A stretch of 5,590 bases of DNA. It comes from Candidatus Moranbacteria bacterium CG23_combo_of_CG06-09_8_20_14_all_35_22 (GTDB lineage: Bacteria; Patescibacteriota; Minisyncoccia; Moranbacterales; UBA2206). The translations under genes were made by a program, and so were the position numbers. Below the pieces are notes generated by a model. It did not search any database and was not told where the DNA came from. It was given only the letters and a program-made list of their open reading frames with translations. The stretch spans positions 1 through 5,590 of the forward strand of contig PCRW01000013.1 in the NCBI GenBank assembly GCA_002772115.1, written 5' to 3'. Below are positions 1-5,590 of this stretch, piece after piece; the stretch's first letter is position 1, and each line of letters starts with the position of its first letter.

Positions 1-44
1 AAACCATCATTATCCACAACCACGGCTATCTTTTTTGTATCCAT
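1..44 (-). CDS. Start of an unidentified protein (first 14 codons, 3' end outside window)
   Basis: Begins with ATG at 44-42 behind a perfect AGGAGG and reads MDTKKIAVVVDNDG before running off the left edge. The hydrophobic strand IAVVV followed by D-N-D is what one expects of a first beta-strand in a Rossmann-like fold with acidic residues at its end. Candidates are a HAD-type phosphatase (DxD after strand 1) or a response-regulator receiver domain (acidic pair after strand 1). Fourteen residues cannot separate these, so no function is assigned. It lies on the same strand as the large surface-protein gene, 200 bases downstream, with terminator-like structure between, so it is probably a separate transcription unit. 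Confidence 0.7.
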   Translation of the reverse strand, partial: MDTKKIAVVVDNDG

Positions 45-49
45 ATCTC

Positions 50-55
50 CCTCCT
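50..55 (-). promoter_or_regulatory. Ribosome binding site of the downstream gene
   Basis: AGGAGG on the minus strand, followed by five bases (GAGAT) and then ATG at 44-42. This is a textbook Shine-Dalgarno at good spacing, and it is what fixes the start of the partial gene at the left edge. Confidence 0.85.
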
Positions 56-88
56 CATATTTATAAAGTTTTAAAAAACTTATTTTTC

Positions 89-116
89 AAAAAACTAAAA
101 GCCTAAAGTTTTAGGC
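89..116 (-). terminator. Intrinsic terminator-like hairpin with T-run, minus strand
   Basis: GCCTAAA at 101-107 and TTTAGGC at 110-116 form a perfect inverted repeat (realistically 6 bp with a 4-base loop). On the minus strand it is followed at once by TTTTAGTTTTTT (100-89), a good U-tract. The plus-strand side lacks a T-run, so termination would act on minus-strand transcripts only. It lies about 130 bases after the stop of the large gene and 45 bases before the start codon of the next gene. The natural reading is the terminator of the large gene, but see the overlapping promoter candidate. Confidence 0.65.
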
Positions 117-124
117 CAATAAAT

Positions 125-153
125 ATTTAAGCATACTTTGAAATTTTAGTCAA
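125..153 (-). promoter_or_regulatory. Candidate sigma-70-type promoter for the downstream small gene
   Basis: On the minus strand TTGACT (plus positions 148-153) is a five-of-six match to the -35 consensus. It is followed after exactly 17 bases by TTAAAT (125-130), a four-of-six -10 that is preceded by TATGC, giving an extended TGn element. The start site would fall at about 117-120, leaving a leader of roughly 75 bases before the ATG at 44. In AT-rich spacer DNA such matches arise by chance, so this is suggestive only. Confidence 0.4.
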
Positions 154-188
154 GTTTTGGCGTTTTTATTGTTAGATGGCCTCACGAA

Positions 189-225
189 GGGGAAAAGCAG
201 TAGTTTGCTATTTTTGCTTTTCCCC
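189..225 (-). other. Long hairpin in the 3' untranslated region of the large gene
   Basis: GGGGAAAAGCA at 189-199 pairs perfectly over 11 bp with TGCTTTTCCCC at 215-225. The 15-base loop can form a further 3-bp stem (TAG 201-203 with CTA 208-210). It begins 19 bases after the stop codon of the large gene. In the minus-strand transcript the stem is followed by UUCGUGAG, a poor U-tract. It could be a weak terminator or a 3'-end stabilising stem against exonucleases. On the plus strand it is followed by CTTTTA, also weak. Confidence 0.7.
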
Positions 226-244
226 CTTTTATTGAAAATTTTCT

Positions 245-3200
245 TTAGCTTTTTTTTCTTCTACTAATATACCAACCTCCGCCTAAAAGTATAATCACCA
301 AAAGAAACCATGGCCATTTGTCAAAAATACTAGACCAGAAAGAATCATCTTTTGATTTTCCTGAATTATTACCCCCATTTATTTGATTTTTTTCGCCTAA
401 AACTCCTTCGTCATCTTTGTTTTCATCACCTTTATTTTCATCACCAGTTTCTGTGCCAAGAACTGTTCCTTCTGGCAATGTTTCAGTTCCTTCATCCACA
501 CTAACGGCGTTAGAAGTTTCATCTTCAGGAATAACAACTTTTATTATTCTCACATCACTTTTGTTTCCAGCCTCGTCAGTCGTCAAGATTTTGTAATAGT
601 AAGTTTCACCCAGCTCTATATCATCATCAGTATAGTCTTCATCATTATCATCATTTTTAGCTATACGAGAACCACTATTTACTGAAAAGCTTCTTGAGCC
701 ACCGCGATAAATATAAACTTTATATATATTGCTGTTATCAGCATTCCAAGTTAACTTGACATCTGTTGTGTCTGAGCGATATTCGCCTTCAAAATTACTT
801 ACATTATCTGGATCATTTGTGTCTACTTTCACATCCTTTGGTCCCATACTGCTAATATTAGAAGCCTTGTCTATGCCTCTATAATAAAATTGCCAAGTGC
901 CATCAGCTATTGTAACTGGACCAGTATAAGTAATCCAAGCTCCTAAGTCACTATTGAGTTGATATTCAATTTTTTCTATTCCGTTATCATCTGTTGCAGT
1001 TAATGTGATTTCAGGATTACTTACATACCATCCATTGTCCCCGTCATTTGTCGCAGGATCAATAGCTAGTGTTACTTCCGGAAGAGTTTTATCCCAAATA
1101 AGAGTAAACTCATCATAAGCTGAATTTCCAGCGTTATCAACAACTGTGAGTCTGATCACATAAGTTCCGTCAGTATCCGCCAAAATAGTTGTGTCCTCAG
1201 TATCCAGTGTTCCAAAAATAATTGCTCCTGGCCCAGAAACTTGAGCCCAAGCATAGCTGGCTACTGCGGAAATTGAACCATCTACCGTAGCTTCTTGGGT
1301 AAATTGAGCATTAACAAGCTTGTCTGTTCCTGCATCAATTATCGGAGCTGTTTTATCTATATTGGAAACCGTTGCTGTCGCTGTTCCAGTGTTACCAGCA
1401 GTGTCAACAAATTCAAAAGTGAATGTTCCATTGTCGGTAAATGTATATGTAGTGTTGCCGGAATTATTAGTTACGGTCACTGATTCACTTGGATTGAGTG
1501 TGGCTGTAACATTACTATTGGTCCAATTAGTTGTTGAATAAGAGATTGTAGCCGTTGGTGCTGTCGTATCCACTGTGAAATTTCTGGTTTCTGAATCACC
1601 GTCATTTCCAGCCTTGTCCGTACATTGGACATAGTATGAATTTTGTCCTTCTGGGATATTTTCAAAATATACGCTAGCTTCTAAATTACCTTCGTTGTCG
1701 GCAATGGTCATATCCAATTCAGTCATTCCGCCACCGCCAATTGCAGAAACTGGAATATCAACAGTTGTTGTGTGCCCATCCCAAATTCCAGCTGAACCAC
1801 TCCATGGATAATTTTGCCCATTAAGTGCCAAATTAATACTTGTAATTGCTCCGCTATCCCAACCAACATGGTCGTTCATTAATAATTGCCAATTTCCATT
1901 CATCTGATCTCCAGAGAATACAGAACTCATATCATACTCTACGGGCGAAGTCATTGAATTATATCCCCCTCCGGCATTGGCATACCTAACAGGAAAGACA
2001 TAGTCTCTACCACTTGGTGAATAGAAGTGCCAACTCCAATCAATAACTTCTGGATAGCTGTGATACCAACTTATTTGTGAAGTCGCGGTATTAACGACAT
2101 TATTCAAGCCATAATATAGTTTACAGCTCGCGACATCATCACTCACACCCACCTTAAATGATTGATTATCGTCATTTGTAATTAAGCCATCGCTTGGTGT
2201 TGGATCAATAAAAATTACTGTTGGTGCAATAGTATCTACATCAAATGTATGGGTAGAATCTTGAGTCATGACATTACCGGCCAAATCTGTAGCTTCTGAA
2301 ATATAAATTGTGTGTGTCACCTCTCGTGCAGTATCAATTGTGTAATTAAAACAAAAAGTTTTATCATTACTATCACTACAATCATTTACTACCTGAGATT
2401 GAGTAGGAGGATTAATAGCTATTGTTGGTGCATTAGAAATATCTTCATCAAAAATTACTTTAATCTCCTGTGGTGAAGGAGTAGCCAAATTATAGGTTGC
2501 GTCATCTGAATCAACAGACACTACTGTCGGCGCAACTGTATCAATTTTTATTTGATTAACGGCCGTTTTTACTGACTCAACATTTCCAGCATTATCAACT
2601 GAGAAATATTTAATTATATATACACCGTCAACGCTAAGAGTAAACGAATTGCCTGTTGACGAACTTGTGTTAGGATCTGATCCGTCCGTTGTGTGATAAG
2701 TTGTTTTGCAACCACTGCCATCTGTATCAGTACAAGAAAGATTAACTGTAACTGAATTATGCCAATTTGAATCAGCAATATCGTCAGTCGTGGCAGGTGC
2801 TATCATTGGCGTTGAATATTCAGCATAAGGATTCACACTTTGAAGATTGCCTGCCAAATCATGAATGTTTTGCACTCCCCATTCTTGCTCTGGTGAAACA
2901 TGCCAACCGGAATTAGTAAATGTTATGATTGCTGTTTTAGTTGAAGAGTCATAAGAAATTATTGCATCACCAACTAAATCACCATCGCTACCAGCACCCG
3001 GCCAATTATTCAAGAAATAATTAGCAGGATTTCCCGCATCTGTTGCATTTACATCTTCACTGAATACCGCTTGAAAACTGGTTGCACCTGAACCAATTGT
3101 TGGAAAAACCAAATCCACTGTTGGCGCTGTCCAGTCTGATGTATATTTGCAACTATTATCAACCCCTTGCGCCCCACCGAACCAAGCGGAGTTATTTCCT

Positions 3201-5590
3201 GCTTTATCAACTGCTCTTATTTGCACTCCATATGTGCCTTCCATTGGAACTGTCCACCATGATGCATCGAAATATGGCGCAGTAAATGTTCTGATCGAAC
3301 CAGTACTGCCGTCGGCATTGAAGGAAATATATTCATAGTGATCAAAATCCGATTCTGTATTAGCATCCCAATAAACATCGAAATTTCTGGCTGAAGTGAA
3401 TTCTCCACACTGCACATTTTTATTATTCACTGTATCTTTGAAATATATTCCCGTTGGAACAGCTGGAGGCGTTGCATCATAAAAATAATGCACTGACTCA
3501 CTCCATTCGCCATAATTGGAAGCATTGTCAATCGCCTGCACTCTGATTGTAACTCCGCCTTGTTCACTAACATTAGGCGTGTGATTTCGCCATGTGCTTG
3601 TTGCTATTCTATAAGGAGCTCCCGAAAACATGTGTCCATCGTCATAAATATATTCCACTCGATATTCCCTTATTCCAGAATTGTCAGTTGATGAAGACCA
3701 TTCATTCCTTATTGGTGTAGTTTTAAAATATGTTTCATTTCCCGGAAGTGTAATCACCGGTTTTGTCGGCATAGTATTATCTACAATCACACTATGCCAA
3801 TCAATAGAACTTGCATCTTTATTATCAAATGCATCTCGCGCTTCAAGTTTTATCGTATAATTTCCATCTGCAACTAGAGTAGTATCCCAAGTGAAAAATA
3901 GTTTATCTGCAAATGAGTTTGTATCATTTACTGTTCCGGGACCAGCAACTTTTGTTCCAGATGAATTTTGAATAACTAAATAATAATGATCGGGATTTGC
4001 GTCATTTACTGATCCTCTGATTTCAATATTCCCCGAAACCAATCCTTCTGCTGGATTAATTATCTCCACTGTAGGTGCAGTAGTATCTAAAGTAAGAAGA
4101 GTTGATTCTGATATTTCTGAACTAACTGTTTCTGGAGAACCATGCGAAACCGATCGGAAATAATAGGTTGTGCCGGAAGTCAACGGAGAAACAACGACGC
4201 TGTGATTGGTCGTGAGTGTAGAATCTTCAACTGTGGAATTAGCATATCCATAATTTGCTCCAACACCTACAGGATCATGAGAAACTATGTCATATACCAC
4301 ACGACTGGTTGATGGATGATTAGTCGTCCAGTTGATTGTAATAGAATTTTCTGTCTGGTCCGCTGATGTTTCAGAAGAAATGATTGGAGCTTCAATCTGA
4401 CAAGTTGAGCTACATCCGTCGCCATCACTTATATTCGCATCATCACACTGCTCTCCAGATTCGATTGTCCCATTGCCACATTCTGGTGCATCACATACAT
4501 CCCCCAACATGTCGCCATCAACATTCGACTGTGTCGGATCAAATACCACTTGGCAGTTATCGTCACAAGAAGTGGTCTGTAAGTGGTCACAGAGGTTATT
4601 GCCAATAATTCCATCTCCATCTCCACTATCTAAAATCCCATCATTATCATCGTCCGCGTCACATGCGTCTCCGCCATCGGCAGTTCCGTCAGTATTTAAC
4701 TGGTTGTCCGTCGGAATTAATGAACAGTTATCATTAGCGTCTAGCCAGGCATCGCTATCATCATTAGCATCGATACAGTCAGCTTGTCCATCAACATCCG
4801 TGTCTAGAAATCCTTCGTCAATACTACCGTCGCAATTATTATCAATCCCATCACAAACTTCGATTGCTAAAGGATTAATTGTCGCGCTTGCATCATCACA
4901 ATCATTGCTTATATCATCCATTGAATCCGTGTTATTAACACCACATGAAATCAGAGCGATACCGCCAGAAGCAATATAAGCGTTTGGAGCAATAGTAGAT
5001 GTGCCGAAACCGTCATTATCTGCGTCATCGTAGCAATCTACAGTTCCACTGCAATCTTCATCTGCAGTATTACCTGCGACTTCAGTTACACCTAGATTAG
5101 TTGATGCGTTTGCATCATTGCAATCAAAACTATTATCAGATTCACTTTGCACAGTGTCGCAAGTTCCGTCAAGAGCCACAACGATTGAAGAACTTCCGTA
5201 TCCATCTTGATCTGAATCAACATAGCAGTTTCTCGCATCAACATCATTGCAATCCTCATCAACACCATTCTTAGCAATTTCTGTTGCGCTAGGGTTTATT
5301 TCATCATTCGTATCATCGCAATCACCCAATGAACAGTAGCCATCACTATCAACATCGGTTCCGTCACTACTTGTATTTGGAGTGTAAGCTGGCCATGGAA
5401 TTGTATTAGATGTTGCTGAAGAAGTTGGATTTCCTGAACAATCGTTACATGTATCCGCATCATTATCTGTGCATATCTGCGGATTAAAATCATTAGAGTC
5501 TGCAGTATCAATTACTCCATCATTATCATCATCGGTATCGGTATCATCAGCCATTCCGTCGCCATCAGTGTCAGTCGGTGAAGTTACAGA
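245..5590 (-). CDS. Giant modular surface protein: Ca/metal-binding Cys-rich head, Ig/FN3 stalk, C-terminal membrane anchor (5' end outside window)
   Basis: The reading frame is open to the window edge and ends with TAA at 247-245. The first Met in the window (5554) is not the true start: the codons before it already read DTDGDG, continuing a type-3 repeat, and no ribosome site precedes it. Residues below are numbered from that Met. Visible modules: type-3 repeats (before 1 to about 20), MopE-like motifs (67-249), type-3 repeats (250-355), a CGNG...GEQCDD...GDGC motif (359-388), an FN3-like module (389-490), then Ig-like modules (about 491-592, 593-697, 698-810, 811-918, 919-1009, 1010-1110, 1111-1333 with an insertion, 1334-1404), a PKD-like module (1405-1492), an OmpL47-like module (1493-1583) and a final FN3-like module (1584-1677). 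An acidic linker (1678-1737) and a membrane helix (1747-1763) follow. Family knowledge says such proteins are exported and mediate adhesion or form surface structures; the ligand is unknown. No frameshift or enzymatic motif is seen. An adhesin/scaffold role is inference. Confidence 0.93.
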   Translation of the reverse strand, partial: SVTSPTDTDGDGMADDTDTDDDNDGVIDTADSNDFNPQICTDNDADTCNDCSGNPTSSATSNTIPWPAYTPNTSSDGTDVDSDGYCSLGDCDDTNDEINPSATEIAKNGVDEDCNDVDARNCYVDSDQDGYGSSSIVVALDGTCDTVQSESDNSFDCNDANASTNLGVTEVAGNTADEDCSGTVDCYDDADNDGFGTSTIAPNAYIASGGIALISCGVNNTDSMDDISNDCDDASATINPLAIEVCDGIDNNCDGSIDEGFLDTDVDGQADCIDANDDSDAWLDANDNCSLIPTDNQLNTDGTADGGDACDADDDNDGILDSGDGDGIIGNNLCDHLQTTSCDDNCQVVFDPTQSNVDGDMLGDVCDAPECGNGTIESGEQCDDANISDGDGCSSTCQIEAPIISSETSADQTENSITINWTTNHPSTSRVVYDIVSHDPVGVGANYGYANSTVEDSTLTTNHSVVVSPLTSGTTYYFRSVSHGSPETVSSEISESTLLTLDTTAPTVEIINPAEGLVSGNIEIRGSVNDANPDHYYLVIQNSSGTKVAGPGTVNDTNSFADKLFFTWDTTLVADGNYTIKLEARDAFDNKDASSIDWHSVIVDNTMPTKPVITLPGNETYFKTTPIRNEWSSSTDNSGIREYRVEYIYDDGHMFSGAPYRIATSTWRNHTPNVSEQGGVTIRVQAIDNASNYGEWSESVHYFYDATPPAVPTGIYFKDTVNNKNVQCGEFTSARNFDVYWDANTESDFDHYEYISFNADGSTGSIRTFTAPYFDASWWTVPMEGTYGVQIRAVDKAGNNSAWFGGAQGVDNSCKYTSDWTAPTVDLVFPTIGSGATSFQAVFSEDVNATDAGNPANYFLNNWPGAGSDGDLVGDAIISYDSSTKTAIITFTNSGWHVSPEQEWGVQNIHDLAGNLQSVNPYAEYSTPMIAPATTDDIADSNWHNSVTVNLSCTDTDGSGCKTTYHTTDGSDPNTSSSTGNSFTLSVDGVYIIKYFSVDNAGNVESVKTAVNQIKIDTVAPTVVSVDSDDATYNLATPSPQEIKVIFDEDISNAPTIAINPPTQSQVVNDCSDSNDKTFCFNYTIDTAREVTHTIYISEATDLAGNVMTQDSTHTFDVDTIAPTVIFIDPTPSDGLITNDDNQSFKVGVSDDVASCKLYYGLNNVVNTATSQISWYHSYPEVIDWSWHFYSPSGRDYVFPVRYANAGGGYNSMTSPVEYDMSSVFSGDQMNGNWQLLMNDHVGWDSGAITSINLALNGQNYPWSGSAGIWDGHTTTVDIPVSAIGGGGMTELDMTIADNEGNLEASVYFENIPEGQNSYYVQCTDKAGNDGDSETRNFTVDTTAPTATISYSTTNWTNSNVTATLNPSESVTVTNNSGNTTYTFTDNGTFTFEFVDTAGNTGTATATVSNIDKTAPIIDAGTDKLVNAQFTQEATVDGSISAVASYAWAQVSGPGAIIFGTLDTEDTTILADTDGTYVIRLTVVDNAGNSAYDEFTLIWDKTLPEVTLAIDPATNDGDNGWYVSNPEITLTATDDNGIEKIEYQLNSDLGAWITYTGPVTIADGTWQFYYRGIDKASNISSMGPKDVKVDTNDPDNVSNFEGEYRSDTTDVKLTWNADNSNIYKVYIYRGGSRSFSVNSGSRIAKNDDNDEDYTDDDIELGETYYYKILTTDEAGNKSDVRIIKVVIPEDETSNAVSVDEGTETLPEGTVLGTETGDENKGDENKDDEGVLGEKNQINGGNNSGKSKDDSFWSSIFDKWPWFLLVIILLGGGWYISRRKKS
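266..316 (-). other. C-terminal transmembrane anchor with basic tail
   Basis: Residues 1747-1763 (WPWFLLVIILLGGGWYI) form a single hydrophobic segment with aromatic ends, directly followed by SRRKKS and the stop. Under the positive-inside rule the basic tail is cytoplasmic and the whole modular part is outside. This fits tail anchoring of a secreted protein. No LPxTG motif precedes the helix: the only similar string, LPEGT at 1693-1697, has the wrong order and lies about 50 residues upstream. Confidence 0.85.
416..445 (-). repeat. Two-copy 15-bp tandem repeat in the acidic linker (GDENK x2)
   Basis: Positions 416-430 and 431-445 are direct repeats differing at one base (g419 versus a434). 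They encode GDENK twice (residues 1704-1713), followed by DDEG, in the low-complexity linker between the last FN3-like module and the membrane helix. The 15-bp unit keeps the frame, so copy number could vary by slippage without breaking the gene. Confidence 0.85.
524..4390 (-). other. Stalk of about twelve FN3/Ig-like beta-sandwich modules
   Basis: Domain region, residues 389-1677. Seams of the form DxTAPT recur at about 490, 592, 693, 807, 1005, 1107, 1330, 1400, 1488 and 1579 (variants include DNTMPT, DATPPA, DKTLPE, DTNDPD). A D-x-A-G/S-N motif near the end of most modules (DKAGN 783, DNAGN 987, DTAGN 1384, DEAGN 1660) marks the same strand position in each. Modules differ in type. Those at 389-490 and 1584-1677 look FN3-like, 811-918 and 1010-1110 carry the VFSED/IFDED signature of SbsA/Big_5-type Ig domains, and 919-1009 has a chitobiase-C-terminal-like YHTTDGSDP. 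Residues 1405-1492 look PKD/REJ-like, and 1493-1583, with IEYQLN and YYRGID, look OmpL47-like. Boundaries are by eye and accurate to about ten residues. Likely role: a rigid extension that holds the head away from the membrane. Confidence 0.8.
1817..2074 (-). other. P-domain-like (proprotein convertase P/Homo B) insertion inside an Ig-like module
   Basis: Residues about 1161-1246. The stretch starts with an aromatic-rich segment (WYHSYPEVIDWSWHFY) and ends with SGDQMNGNWQLLMND, then SGAITSINLALNG. That ending follows the core pattern of P-domains, where a 'fsGe..NGtWtLkv.D' strand leads to 'G.l.sWsL.l'. P-domains are beta-sandwich modules usually placed after subtilisin-like or metalloprotease domains and also found in bacterial surface proteins. 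Here it interrupts an Ig module: ASCKLYYG (1142-1149) lies before it, and the expected continuation with TIADNEGN, ENIPEGQ and YVQCTDKAGN (1283-1317) lies after. No protease domain is visible. The match is by motif only and covers the second half of a typical P-domain best. Confidence 0.55.
4391..5590 (-). other. Asp/Cys-rich N-terminal head: type-3 calcium repeats, three MopE-like motifs, one Myxococcus-type Cys motif
   Basis: Domain region of the large protein. Runs such as DTDGDG, DTDDDNDGVID, DADDDNDGILD and DTDVDGQADC match thrombospondin type-3 calcium-binding repeats, where Asp side chains chelate calcium. Three motifs of the form DxDxDGY...DCDD...NP.A.E...D.DC (about 67-103, 110-173, 174-249) resemble the MopE-type putative metal-binding repeat (Pfam Cu-binding_MopE). 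The third is closest to consensus, with EVCDGIDNNCDGSIDE at 232-247. Residues 359-388 carry CGNG, GEQCDD, GDGC and STC, the hallmark of the Myxococcus cysteine-rich / DUF4215 repeat. There are 26 cysteines in 388 residues, fitting an oxidised extracellular fold. Calcium binding is a confident family inference. Copper or another metal at the MopE-like motifs is uncertain. Confidence 0.85.

Noticed and set aside
60..90. TTGAAA (85-90) and TATAAA (60-65) on the minus strand as a promoter for the small gene
   Set aside because: The 19-base spacing is long and the start site would fall within or past the Shine-Dalgarno, leaving an mRNA without it.
464..478. LPEGT at residues 1693-1697 as a sortase signal
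   Set aside because: The order is LPxGT rather than LPxTG, and about 50 linker residues separate it from the membrane helix.
4473..4979. Plus-strand open frame of 168 codons
   Set aside because: It lies wholly antisense to the type-3/MopE region. Its Ser/Pro-rich translation is what the complement of GAT/GAC-rich codons gives, and it has no ribosome site or recognisable motif.
5518..5550. Repeated cat/atc triplets as a microsatellite or CRISPR-like array
   Set aside because: They are the complement of Asp/Asn codons in the calcium repeats; units are irregular and there are no spacers.
5552..5554. ATG at 5554-5552 as the true start of the large gene
   Set aside because: The frame stays open to the edge, the preceding codons (TDTDGDG) continue the same calcium-repeat pattern, and no Shine-Dalgarno precedes it.

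Overview
The window is dominated by one very long minus-strand gene, positions 245-5590, which is open at the right edge. It encodes at least 1,781 residues of a modular extracellular protein whose N-terminus and any signal peptide lie outside the window. In mature order it has an Asp/Cys-rich head (thrombospondin type-3-like calcium repeats, three MopE-like metal-binding motifs, more type-3 repeats and one Myxococcus-type cysteine-rich motif). A stalk of about twelve fibronectin-III/Ig-like beta-sandwich modules follows, joined by 'DxTAPT'-like seams. The chain ends with an acidic linker, one membrane segment and a basic tail. It reads as a cell-surface adhesin or scaffold-like protein anchored at its C-terminus. 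No catalytic domain is visible.

The DNA is AT-rich and the frame uses the standard bacterial code without in-frame TGA. The combination of type-3 repeats, MopE motifs, 'DxTAPT...AGN' Ig modules and a one-helix C-terminal anchor is common in surface proteins of uncultivated Patescibacteria/CPR and related lineages. That assignment is inference from style; no phylogenetic marker is present.

Layout from left to right: positions 1-44 hold the first 14 codons of a second minus-strand gene, with a near-perfect Shine-Dalgarno site in front of it (50-55). Positions 45-244 are the spacer between the two genes. It holds a hairpin plus T-run resembling an intrinsic terminator (89-116), a good candidate promoter for the small gene (125-153) and a second, longer hairpin just after the stop of the large gene (189-225). 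Positions 245-5590 are the large gene. Nothing on the plus strand looks like a real gene.

The most noteworthy points inside the large protein are an apparent insertion resembling a proprotein-convertase P-domain within one Ig module (residues about 1161-1246, numbered from the Met codon at 5554-5552), and the strict within-module pairing of the only eight cysteines outside the head. In the spacer, the promoter-like site lies directly upstream of the terminator-like hairpin, which would place that hairpin at the very 5' end of the downstream mRNA.
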